NCBI GenBank assembly: GCA_003554565.1 | Contig: PWGR01000206.1 | Location: forward strand, 1-6,985 | DNA: 6,985 nt | Source of the DNA: Clostridia bacterium | Lineage (GTDB): Bacteria > Bacillota > Sulfobacillia > SLMV01 | Direction: 5' to 3' | Shown here: positions 1 to 5,347 of the stretch, piece after piece | How the letters are laid out: every line of letters begins with the position of its first letter | Position numbering within the stretch: position 1 is the first letter of the stretch | The notes under the pieces: generated by a model | The model's input: the letters and a program-made list of their open reading frames with translations, nothing else | Databases searched by the model: none | What the model was told of the DNA's origin: nothing | Translations under genes and position numbers: made by a program

Positions 1-538
1 ACCTCCCCGGCCTGTCCGATGCAAAGACCGGCAGGTGCCCGGCCGCGCGTACGATCGGCGGAATGAGCACTAACTGGATGAGGATGCCCGGCCAGCTGCT
101 CACGACTCCGGTGGTCACCGGCGCCCAGACCGGTACGCCCTCAACGCCCAAAAGGGGAAGGGCCAGCGCTCCGAGGAGACCGTAAACGATGCGGCCTGCG
201 AGCATGGCGCTCACCAGCGACACCAATGTAGACTGCTCGTACTTACGGTACAAAAGGCCCGCGACAAGTCCAAAAACGGGCAGCTCCACCGCCATCATAA
301 TTGCAGTCGGCACCAGGGGCGGCATGCCTGTCATGAAGCTGCTGAGGAGCGGAGTCAGCAGTCCGACGGTGATCCCTACCGTGGGCCCAGCCAGAAATCC
401 CGCCAGAAACACCGGGATGTGCATGGGCAGAAACAGGCTTCCGGCTCCCGGTCCCCCGGTCATGTGAAATGCCATGGGGAAAAGAATGCCCAGGGCAATG
501 AACAACGCGCTCATGGTAATCTTCTGTGAGTAGTTCAT
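1..538 (-). CDS. ECF transporter S-component (substrate-binding membrane subunit), 3' end beyond window
   Basis: An integral membrane protein that would capture a vitamin- or metal-like substrate and deliver it to a shared energising module (EcfA/A'/T), which is not visible here. Translating the minus strand from the ATG at 538 gives 179 open residues with no stop before the edge; the family is usually 160-200 aa, so little is missing. About six hydrophobic segments are visible (roughly residues 8-26, 38-52, 53-71, 78-97, 103-128 and 140-163). The stretch LPMHIPVFLAGFLAGP and the following PLLSSFMTGMPPL resemble a clostridial ECF S-component family of mostly unassigned substrate. The start is supported by AGAGGGG seven bases upstream. 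The gene follows nikR with a 77-bp gap that holds a strong inverted repeat, so nickel-dependent control is likely. It is not a standard NikM/CbiM, which begins with a Met-His-Ile-Pro N-terminus; here MHIP is internal (residues 39-42). The family call is fairly firm; the substrate is unknown. Confidence 0.82.
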   Translation of the reverse strand, partial: MNYSQKITMSALFIALGILFPMAFHMTGGPGAGSLFLPMHIPVFLAGFLAGPTVGITVGLLTPLLSSFMTGMPPLVPTAIMMAVELPVFGLVAGLLYRKYEQSTLVSLVSAMLAGRIVYGLLGALALPLLGVEGVPVWAPVTTGVVSSWPGILIQLVLIPPIVRAAGHLPVFASDRPGR

Positions 539-577
539 GTCTGTTCCCCTCTTCCCGTCTGGAAGTCTTTGCGCTAT

Positions 578-607
578 GGTAGCACATTATGCCGAGTTTG
601 TGCTACC
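578..607. promoter_or_regulatory. Candidate NikR operator: perfect 9-bp inverted repeat
   Basis: GGTAGCACA (578-586) and TGTGCTACC (599-607) are exact reverse complements separated by 12 bases. The half-site centres are 21 bp apart, two helical turns. That is the geometry used by tetrameric NikR, whose E. coli site is two 6-bp half-sites with a 16-bp spacer. The repeat sits between nikR and the transporter gene, 40 bp upstream of the transporter start. A minus-strand CATAAT hexamer (591 to 586) lies inside it and could be the -10 element, although I see no good -35. Binding would then block the promoter. NikR as the binder is inference from position and spacing. Confidence 0.68.
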
Positions 608-615
608 CAGCCAGG

Positions 616-1029
616 TCAGGAAGAGGCTGCTACCGAAAGTTCGGAGAACTTGACTCCCCGGAGGCAGCGAAGCTGTTCTGCCAGCTCACGGACGTCGCGG
701 GAGGAGGCTGACAGCACCAGCACCTCCAGGCAGTCGTCCGAGCTCAGGTGTACGTGAAGGCTTGAGGCCACTGCATTTGCGTAATCATGCTGGATCCTGG
801 TGAGCTCGTGACCCAGATTCACCCGGCTGTGTTCGTACAGGAGCGTGAGAGTCCCCACCACTACCTGCTCTTCATCTTCAAACTTGCGCTCTGTGACCGC
901 ACGACGGGCCAGGCGGCGGATGAGGTCAGAGCGGGATGCGTACCCCCTGTCTTCGACCAGGCGGTCGATGTCCTCCAGCAGGCTTTTTTCCATGGTAACC
1001 CCGAAGCGGGTCACGGGATCATCGGGCAT
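616..1029 (-). CDS. nikR: NikR-family nickel-responsive ribbon-helix-helix regulator
   Basis: A DNA-binding repressor that senses nickel and normally represses nickel uptake genes. It is 137 aa; E. coli NikR is 133. Residues about 6-50 form the ribbon-helix-helix domain (RFGVTMEKSLLEDIDRL, then GYASRSDLIRRLARRAV). Residues about 55-135 form the ACT-like nickel-binding tetramerisation domain. The four square-planar nickel ligands of E. coli NikR (H76, H87, H89, C95) match H81, H92, H94 and C100 here, within IQHDY and SLHVHLSSDDCLEV. The ATG at 1029 is preceded by AAAGGTGG six bases upstream. The gene lies between the upstream Xre-type regulator (180-bp gap) and the downstream ECF S-component. 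The inverted repeat just after its stop codon is the likely target. I see no equally good copy before nikR itself, so autoregulation is not evident. Confidence 0.95.
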   Translation of the reverse strand: MPDDPVTRFGVTMEKSLLEDIDRLVEDRGYASRSDLIRRLARRAVTERKFEDEEQVVVGTLTLLYEHSRVNLGHELTRIQHDYANAVASSLHVHLSSDDCLEVLVLSASSRDVRELAEQLRCLRGVKFSELSVAASS

Positions 1030-1208
1030 GATATTCCACCTTTCTCAGCCTTAACTACATTACCTGCGTGAGGAGTTCGCCAGGCGGTGCCGGATTCCCC
1101 CTCGAAGTTCCGGTGAATAGACAGCGACTGATTGGGTAACCGGTACCCCGGGAAGATTCTGCACCTGTCCGCTTTGCCGCACTGGATGAGTCGCTTGACA
1201 CCTGGTGG

Positions 1209-1415
1209 TCAGTCTTGCCCCCAGATGAAGATGTCCTCCACGCCGGCATTGAAGGCGCGGGCAATCTTGAAGGCAAGGGTGAGGGACGGGGCGAACCGGT
1301 TGTGTTCGATATGCAGGATGGTCTCCCGCCGCACCCCCACCAGGTTTGCCAGCTGTTCCTGCGTGTATTTCCAGTGTGCCCGGTATTCCCGGATCCGGTT
1401 TGTGAGTGTGGCCAA
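1209..1415 (-). CDS. Small Xre-family helix-turn-helix transcriptional regulator
   Basis: A 68-residue single-domain cytoplasmic DNA-binding protein. It begins NRIREYRAHWKYTQEQLANL, and the helix-turn-helix covers about residues 18-38 (TQEQLANLVGVRRETILHIE). It ends with the typical PSLTLAFKIARAFNAGVEDIF tail of the roughly 65-70 aa YgzD-like Xre group. There is no sensor domain, so any ligand is unknown. The start is a TTG at 1415, chosen because GGGAGGGAGG lies five bases upstream and the protein then has the usual family length. The frame stays open upstream of the TTG, but without family-like sequence. It is transcribed in the same direction as nikR. Strong promoter and operator-like sequences lie 170-220 bp upstream, and autoregulation there is plausible but unproven. 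Confidence 0.9.
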   Translation of the reverse strand: MATLTNRIREYRAHWKYTQEQLANLVGVRRETILHIEHNRFAPSLTLAFKIARAFNAGVEDIFIWGQD

Positions 1416-1585
1416 GGCTGCCTCCCTCCCCTGTTCTGATGCAAGTATTCGACGGGGGTTGAGATGAACGCGGGGAGTGCTCCGGGGCGTCCGGGCTTCT
1501 GCCGGGACTGCCGCTGTGCGGTACAGGCCTCACGGGGTCGCCCGGTAGGCGCGACGGGCTCGCCCACATGCATCTTGCAAACCAT

Positions 1586-1615
1586 TTGATAACCTCGTTG
1601 TTATGTATATATAAC
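1586..1615 (+). promoter_or_regulatory. Candidate sigma-A-type promoter toward the hypD operon
   Basis: TTGATA (1586-1591), an 18-bp spacer, then TATAAC (1610-1615) match the -35/-10 consensus at 10 of 12 positions. A transcript would start near 1622 and carry a leader of about 220 nt to the activase ATG at 1845. The spacer and -10 region overlap the ATAAC/GTTAT half-site array, so a repressor bound there would block it. It overlaps the opposed minus-strand promoter, so the two probably compete. Confidence 0.5.
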
Positions 1616-1618
1616 CTC
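1589..1618. repeat. Half-site array ATAACCTC / GTTAT / ATAACCTC over two promoters
   Basis: ATAACCTC occurs at 1589-1596 and again at 1611-1618, a direct repeat of period 22. GTTAT (1600-1604) lies exactly between them, making two inverted repeats ATAAC-N6-GTTAT and GTTAT-N6-ATAAC that share the middle arm. Steps of 11 bp place all three half-sites on one face of the helix. The array covers the -10 regions of both opposed promoter candidates, which suggests an operator for cooperative binding of dimers. The neighbouring Xre-type protein is the obvious candidate binder, by inference only. Confidence 0.55.
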
Positions 1619-1637
1619 AACTCGCCGTACAAGTCAA
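1608..1637 (-). promoter_or_regulatory. Candidate sigma-A-type promoter toward the Xre-type regulator
   Basis: On the minus strand, TTGACT (1637 to 1632) is followed after 18 bp by TATATA (1613 to 1608), or after 17 bp by TTATAT. Transcription would start near 1600 and run through a GC-rich leader of about 185 nt to the TTG at 1415, possibly continuing into nikR. The -35 is strong (5 of 6) and the -10 moderate (4 of 6). Confidence 0.5.
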
Positions 1638-1725
1638 TGCCTGTCGGAAACTTATGCACAGCTTCACCCGGCAGCAGAAACCATAGAGAAGGGGATGACG
1701 GCATGTCGGTACCGCTGTGGCAGGA

Positions 1726-1746
1726 TTGACAGGGTCGGTGTAGAAT
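1726..1746 (+). promoter_or_regulatory. Promoter-like hexamers upstream of the activase, spacing poor
   Basis: A perfect TTGACA (1726-1731) and a good -10 hexamer TAGAAT (1741-1746) are present but only 9 bp apart, so they cannot be one sigma-70 promoter. TTGACA would need a -10 around 1749-1755, where only GGACAT/GACATC is found. TAGAAT would need a -35 near 1717-1723, where TGGCAG is poor. One of them may contribute to a promoter whose start lies just before or within the palindrome at 1766-1778. Confidence 0.3.
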
Positions 1747-1765
1747 AAGGACATCATGGTGTTCG

Positions 1766-1778
1766 GATGTCGGACATC
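1766..1778. promoter_or_regulatory. Candidate GntR/FadR-type operator, GATGTC-G-GACATC
   Basis: This is a perfect 6-1-6 palindrome whose core GTC-N-GAC fits the GT-x-N-x-AC core known for FadR-subfamily GntR operators. A further GGACATC occurs at 1749-1755, 23 bp upstream of the GGACATC that ends at 1778. It lies in the untranslated leader about 70 bp before the activase start. The GntR/FadR regulator encoded downstream of hypD is the likely partner, by inference. Confidence 0.45.
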
Positions 1779-1808
1779 TACCCTTCGGTGTTTCCCCGGT
1801 GAAAGATT

Positions 1809-1825
1809 GGAGGGAAATGCCCTCC
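1809..1825 (+). promoter_or_regulatory. Leader hairpin just upstream of the activase ribosome binding site
   Basis: GGAGGG (1809-1814) and CCCTCC (1820-1825) form a perfect 6-bp stem with a 5-base loop. The stem ends 8 bases before AGGAG (1834-1838), the ribosome binding site of the activase. The left arm is itself Shine-Dalgarno-like and is hidden when the stem forms, which may direct ribosomes to the correct site. There is no U-tract, so it is not a terminator. Confidence 0.4.
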
Positions 1826-1844
1826 TGTGGGTTAGGAGACGGAC

Positions 1845-2744
1845 ATGGCCAGTGGATTGGTATACGACATACAGCGCTTCTCCGTGCACGATGGGCCCGG
1901 GATCCGCACCACTGCGTTTTTCAAGGGGTGTCCGCTCGATTGCTGGTGGTGCCACAACCCGGAAAGCATCGCCCCGTATCGTGAGGTCATCTTCAGATCA
2001 GACAAATGCATAGGATGCGGTGCATGCACTGATGCATGTCCGGGGGAACTACCGGGAGATGAGAGGTTGAGCGGGCCCGGTGAGTGCCACCTCTGCGGCG
2101 CCTGCTGCGATTGTTGCCCGACCGGGGCACGGGAGATGGTCGGTGAAAAGATGACTCCTGGCGAACTGTGCTCGGAGCTGGAGAAGGATCGGGTCTTTTA
2201 TGAACAGTCCGGGGGAGGTGTGACTTTTTCCGGCGGGGAGCCGCTCGCTCAGCCCGAGTTCCTGCTTGCGTCGCTCCGGGAGTGTGTGCGGCGCGGGATC
2301 CGGACTGCCGTGGACACTTCCGGCTGCGCTGACCCGGATGTACTGGATCAGGTCGCGGATGAGGCCGATATACTGCTTTACGACATAAAGCACACCGATG
2401 ACCGGGCCCACCGCAAGTACGTGGGTGTATCCAATAGCCAAATACTGGACAACCTGCAGCGTCTGGCCCGTCGCCGGGGTGGCGGCGGCCTCATAGCCCG
2501 GCTCCCGCTCATTCCCGGGATCAACGATGACCCGGAGAACCTATCGGCCGTGGGGCAATTGCTGGCAGACCTGGGGATAAGGCGGCTGCACCTTCTCCCG
2601 TATCACCGCGCGGGCACCGAGAAGTACCCACTGCTGGATAAGCAGAACCGGTTGTCCAATCTCACGCCCCCCGGTTCCGAAGATATTGGGGCGGCGAAGG
2701 ACCGGCTGCAGAAGTACGGAATATGCGTCAGGACGGGAGGATGA
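1845..2744 (+). CDS. Glycyl radical enzyme activating enzyme (radical SAM), for HypD
   Basis: A cytoplasmic radical SAM enzyme that reductively cleaves S-adenosylmethionine and abstracts a hydrogen from the glycine of its partner glycyl radical enzyme. It is 299 aa, the usual size for activases with a ferredoxin-like insert. The radical SAM cluster motif is C29-x3-C33-x2-C36 (CPLDCWWC) after the typical FSVHDGPGIRT. The insert carries two more [4Fe-4S] motifs: C55, C58, C61, C65 and C81, C84, C87, C91. SGGEPL is at 129-134 (SAM contact), DTSG at 157-160 and YDIK at 179-182. Two extra cysteines (C88, C90) sit inside the second insert motif. The ATG is supported by AGGAG six bases upstream. The gene is 3 nt from hypD, whose ribosome binding site lies in its last codons, so the two are cotranscribed and probably translationally coupled. 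Partner assignment is by adjacency. Confidence 0.95.
   Translation: MASGLVYDIQRFSVHDGPGIRTTAFFKGCPLDCWWCHNPESIAPYREVIFRSDKCIGCGACTDACPGELPGDERLSGPGECHLCGACCDCCPTGAREMVGEKMTPGELCSELEKDRVFYEQSGGGVTFSGGEPLAQPEFLLASLRECVRRGIRTAVDTSGCADPDVLDQVADEADILLYDIKHTDDRAHRKYVGVSNSQILDNLQRLARRRGGGGLIARLPLIPGINDDPENLSAVGQLLADLGIRRLHLLPYHRAGTEKYPLLDKQNRLSNLTPPGSEDIGAAKDRLQKYGICVRTGG
2735..2740 (+). promoter_or_regulatory. Ribosome binding site deciding the TTG start of hypD
   Basis: GGGAGG lies within the last codons of the activase, seven bases before the TTG at 2748. The nearer ATG codons at 2741 and 2744 are out of frame with hypD: ATG 2741 reads only five codons before a stop, and ATG 2744 is also out of frame. 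TTG 2748, or the next codon TTG 2751, must therefore start the enzyme. Confidence 0.7.
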
Positions 2745-2747
2745 TGT

Positions 2748-5111
2748 TTGTTGAATGACAGAGTGAAGAAGCTGAGGACCGACAGCAGGGAGGCTCGTCC
2801 CCGCATTTCCATGGAACGGGCGCGGCTGGTGACCGATGCGTACAGAGAGCATGCGGGAACCGTCTCTCCGCCGGTCCTGCGGGCCCTGGCCTTTCGCCAT
2901 CTCATGCGCCAAAAGCGGGTGCGCATCAACGAGGGAGAGCTCATTGTGGGCGAACGTGGTCCCGCCCCGCAGGCCACCCCCACTTTTCCGGAGCTGTGCT
3001 GTCACACAGTGGATGATCTTCGGGTGATAAGAGACCGGGACAGAGTCTGCTTTGATGTGGATGATGAAGATATCGCACTGCAGCGCGACGAGATGATTCC
3101 ATTCTGGCAGGGTCGTTCCATGCGGGATCGCATATTTTCCGAGATGACGCCGGAGTGGATTGAATGCTACGAGGCAGGAATATTTACCGAATTTATGGAG
3201 CAGCGGGCCCCGGGTCATACGGTAGCGGGGGATAAGGTGTACCGGAAGGGTATGCTTGATCTCAAGCGCGATATAGGCATGGCCGTCGAGCAAATTGACC
3301 CGGATGCAGATCCCGGGGCACAGGAGAAGTTGAACCAACTGCAGGCCATGCAGATATGCTGTGATGCCATTGTAGAGTACGCGGGGCGACATTGCAGGGC
3401 AGCCCTGGAACTTGCCGCAGATGAGAAAGATCCCGGGAGGACAGAGGAGCTGCACAGGATCGCAGAGATCTGTCGAAAGGTCCCGGCTAATGCCCCAGGG
3501 ACTTTCTGGGAGGCGCTGCAGGCCTACTGGTTCGTGCACATAGGGGTGATCACCGAGCTGAATACCTGGGATTCCTTCTGTCCCGGTCGACTGGACCAGC
3601 ATCTGTACCCCTTTTACCGGCGGGAGGTGGAGGCCGGGATCCTGAATCCGGAGCGGGCACGAGAACTCCTGCAGTGCTTCTGGATCAAGTTCAACAACCA
3701 GCCCGCACCACCCAAGGTGGGTGTGACCATGGAGGAGAGCGGGACATACACCGATTTTGCCAACATCAATATCGGGGGACTGCGTGCGGACGGATCCGAC
3801 GGGGTGAATGACCTGTCATACCTGCTGCTTGAGGTTGTGGATGAGATGAGACTCACCCAGCCGAGTTCCAACGTCCAGATCAGCAAGAGGAGTCCAGGCC
3901 GCTTCCTGCAGAAGGCCGGCGAGGTCATCCGCCGGGGATTCGGGCAGCCCTCGGTCTTCAATGCCGATGCCGTGGTGGTCGAACTCCTGCGGCAGGGCAA
4001 GGCCATAGAAGATGCCCGCCGCGGCGGCACCAGTGGATGCGTTGAGACCGGCGCCTTCGGGAAGGAGGCTTATTTCCTCACCGGTTACTTCAACCTGGCA
4101 AAGGTGCTGGAGATAACTCTTCACGACGGCCTCGACCCGCAGACGGGGAAGAGGCTGGGCCCGGGGACTGGCGATCCCCGCTGTTTCTCTCACTTCGATG
4201 AGCTGGTTGGTGCCTATGAGGCACAGGTCAATCACTTCATTGATGTGAAGATACGCGGCAATCATGTCATAGAGAAGCTGTATGCAGAAGAGATGCCCTC
4301 CCCGTTCCTTTCTCTGGTGATCGATGACTGCATCGAAAATGCGGCGGACTACAACGCCGGCGGCGCCCGCTACAACACCAGCTACATTCAAGGAGTCGGC
4401 ATCGGCACTACCACGGATAGTATGTCGGCCATTCGTCACCACGTCTTCGAGCGGGAGACCCTGACGATGGATGACCTGCTATCTGCGCTTCGCACCGATT
4501 TCTGTGGCGCGGAGAAGACCCGGCAGCTGCTGCAGAACCGCACTCCACGCTACGGCAACGATGATGATTGTGCGGATGAGCTGATGCGGCAGATCTTCGA
4601 GATATTTTTTTCGTCAGTCGAGGGTCGTCCAACCGTCCGGGGAGGAACATATCGCATCAACATGCTGCCCACCACCTGCCACGTTTACTTCGGCGCGGTC
4701 ACCGGGGCCACGCCGGAAGGGAGAAGGGCACACGTCCCGCTGTCCGAGGGCATATCTCCGGTACAGGGCGCTGACCTGCATGGCCCGACCGGGGTAATCA
4801 AGTCGGCCGCCAAGATGGATCACCTCCGCACCGGAGGGACGCTGCTGAACCAGAAGCTGACCCCGGACATCCTGGAGGGAGAGAGTGGTCTCAGGCGGTT
4901 GGCCGCGCTCATTCGTTCTTACTTCCTGCTGGACGGGCATCATATCCAGTTCAATGTGGTCAGTGCGGACACCCTTCGGGCGGCTCAGGATGAACCGGAA
5001 AAGCACCGAAACCTGATCGTCCGGGTTGCCGGCTACAGCGACTACTTCAATCACCTCAGCGCAGAGCTGCAGGATGAGATCATTGCCCGGACTGAGCACG
5101 GCCGCCTGTAG
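2748..5111 (+). CDS. hypD: Glycyl radical enzyme, trans-4-hydroxy-L-proline dehydratase (HypD type)
   Basis: An oxygen-sensitive cytoplasmic enzyme that dehydrates trans-4-hydroxy-L-proline to 1-pyrroline-5-carboxylate by radical chemistry. It is 787 aa. Residues about 5-640 are the PFL-like barrel domain and about 660-787 the glycine-radical domain. The thiyl cysteine and base are C431 and E433 in GGTSGCVETG; the radical glycine is G762 in RVAGYSDYF near the C-terminus. Residues I recall as functional in C. difficile HypD (789 aa: H160, D278, S334, F340, C434, E436, Y450, T645, G765) are all present here at minus 3: H157, D275, S331, F337, C431, E433, Y447, T642, G762. Long stretches such as FTEFMEQRAPGHTV, WIKFNNQPAPPKVG and QPSSNVQISK also match that protein as I remember it. 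It starts at TTG. This hypD is unrelated to the hydrogenase-maturation gene of the same name. The usual partner P5C reductase (proC) is not in the window. A close paralogue with another substrate is the main alternative. Confidence 0.88.
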   Translation: MLNDRVKKLRTDSREARPRISMERARLVTDAYREHAGTVSPPVLRALAFRHLMRQKRVRINEGELIVGERGPAPQATPTFPELCCHTVDDLRVIRDRDRVCFDVDDEDIALQRDEMIPFWQGRSMRDRIFSEMTPEWIECYEAGIFTEFMEQRAPGHTVAGDKVYRKGMLDLKRDIGMAVEQIDPDADPGAQEKLNQLQAMQICCDAIVEYAGRHCRAALELAADEKDPGRTEELHRIAEICRKVPANAPGTFWEALQAYWFVHIGVITELNTWDSFCPGRLDQHLYPFYRREVEAGILNPERARELLQCFWIKFNNQPAPPKVGVTMEESGTYTDFANINIGGLRADGSDGVNDLSYLLLEVVDEMRLTQPSSNVQISKRSPGRFLQKAGEVIRRGFGQPSVFNADAVVVELLRQGKAIEDARRGGTSGCVETGAFGKEAYFLTGYFNLAKVLEITLHDGLDPQTGKRLGPGTGDPRCFSHFDELVGAYEAQVNHFIDVKIRGNHVIEKLYAEEMPSPFLSLVIDDCIENAADYNAGGARYNTSYIQGVGIGTTTDSMSAIRHHVFERETLTMDDLLSALRTDFCGAEKTRQLLQNRTPRYGNDDDCADELMRQIFEIFFSSVEGRPTVRGGTYRINMLPTTCHVYFGAVTGATPEGRRAHVPLSEGISPVQGADLHGPTGVIKSAAKMDHLRTGGTLLNQKLTPDILEGESGLRRLAALIRSYFLLDGHHIQFNVVSADTLRAAQDEPEKHRNLIVRVAGYSDYFNHLSAELQDEIIARTEHGRL

Positions 5112-5273
5112 GATCCACCGCCGCGAGATCCCATTCCGGGTGACATGTGCACTTTTCGCCGCCAGTGAAGGATCTGCGAAAACCGCGGGGAAATTAGTCA
5201 ATAGAGATCGTAGTACGGTTACACAGCGCGATTCGTCGGCGCCTATCGCATCGCGGCCCGAAGGTCTGCCTGC

Positions 5274-5289
5274 GCCCGGGAATCCGGGC
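5274..5289 (+). repeat. Perfect GC-rich hairpin before the regulator gene
   Basis: GCCCGG (5274-5279) and CCGGGC (5284-5289) form a 6-bp all-GC stem with the loop GAAT. No run of T follows, so it is not a standard intrinsic terminator. It could reduce read-through from hypD into the regulator, or stabilise the upstream message end. Confidence 0.35.
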
Positions 5290-5330
5290 AACCCGGCGCG
5301 TCGTGCCGTGCGATGTCGGCCGCGGTACCG

Positions 5331-5338
5331 AAAGGAGG
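5331..5338 (+). promoter_or_regulatory. Ribosome binding site deciding the GTG start of the regulator
   Basis: AAAGGAGG ends nine bases before the in-frame GTG at 5348; a second in-frame GTG follows at 5351. A possible upstream GTG at 5303 has no such site, and the extra 15 residues do not look like the family N-terminus. Confidence 0.75.
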
Positions 5339-5347
5339 ACGACAGGT

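Larger units (their letters stand above)
1416..1844. other. Divergent intergenic regulatory region
   Basis: There are 429 bp without a convincing gene between the minus-strand Xre-type regulator and the plus-strand activase. Bases 1416-1585 are GC-rich and would form a leader for the Xre transcript. On the minus strand this leader can fold into a hairpin with arms GTCGCGCC and GGGCGAC (seven pairs, one bulge) around 1535-1560. Bases 1586-1637 are sharply AT-richer and hold two opposed promoter candidates and a half-site array. Bases 1638-1725 show nothing distinctive apart from an ATGTCGG next to CGGTACCG (1703-1714). Bases 1726-1844 hold promoter-like hexamers, a palindrome, a hairpin and the activase ribosome binding site. 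Longer open frames here have proline/serine/arginine-rich shadow composition and were not accepted. I recognise no known riboswitch. Confidence 0.75.
5112..5347 (+). other. Gap between hypD and the GntR-family regulator
   Basis: These 236 bp contain no convincing gene. They hold a weak hairpin right after the hypD stop (GGATC 5111-5115 with GATCC 5127-5131, no U-tract), a GC-rich hairpin at 5274-5289, an ATGTCGG at 5313-5319 next to CGGTACCG (5323-5330), and the ribosome binding site of the regulator. No clear -35/-10 pair is visible, so the regulator may be read through from hypD or have a weak promoter of its own. Confidence 0.55.

Noticed and set aside
243..587. A 114-residue minus-strand frame overlapping the transporter start
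   Set aside because: The overlapping frame starting at 538 gives a clear multi-pass membrane protein with a good ribosome binding site; this one is histidine/arginine/glycine-rich shadow sequence.
1135..1149. GGGTA-ACCGG-TACCC hairpin between the Xre-type gene and nikR
   Set aside because: The stem is only 5 bp and no T-run follows on either strand; a similar GTAACCG-TAC near 5210 looks like chance.
1055..1585. A 176-residue minus-strand open frame starting at ATG 1585 with a GAGG seven bases upstream
   Set aside because: It overlaps the Xre-type gene and part of the leader in another frame, has proline/serine/arginine-rich shadow composition and shows no recognisable domain.
1718..1733. 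TGGCAGGATTGACAGG as a possible sigma-54 promoter
   Set aside because: The GG-to-GC distance does not give a GC at -12, and no enhancer-binding activator is encoded nearby.
2541..3602. A 353-residue antisense open frame opposite the activase end and hypD
   Set aside because: It lies entirely antisense to two well-supported enzymes; its length follows from the GC-rich codon bias of the other strand and no motif is visible.
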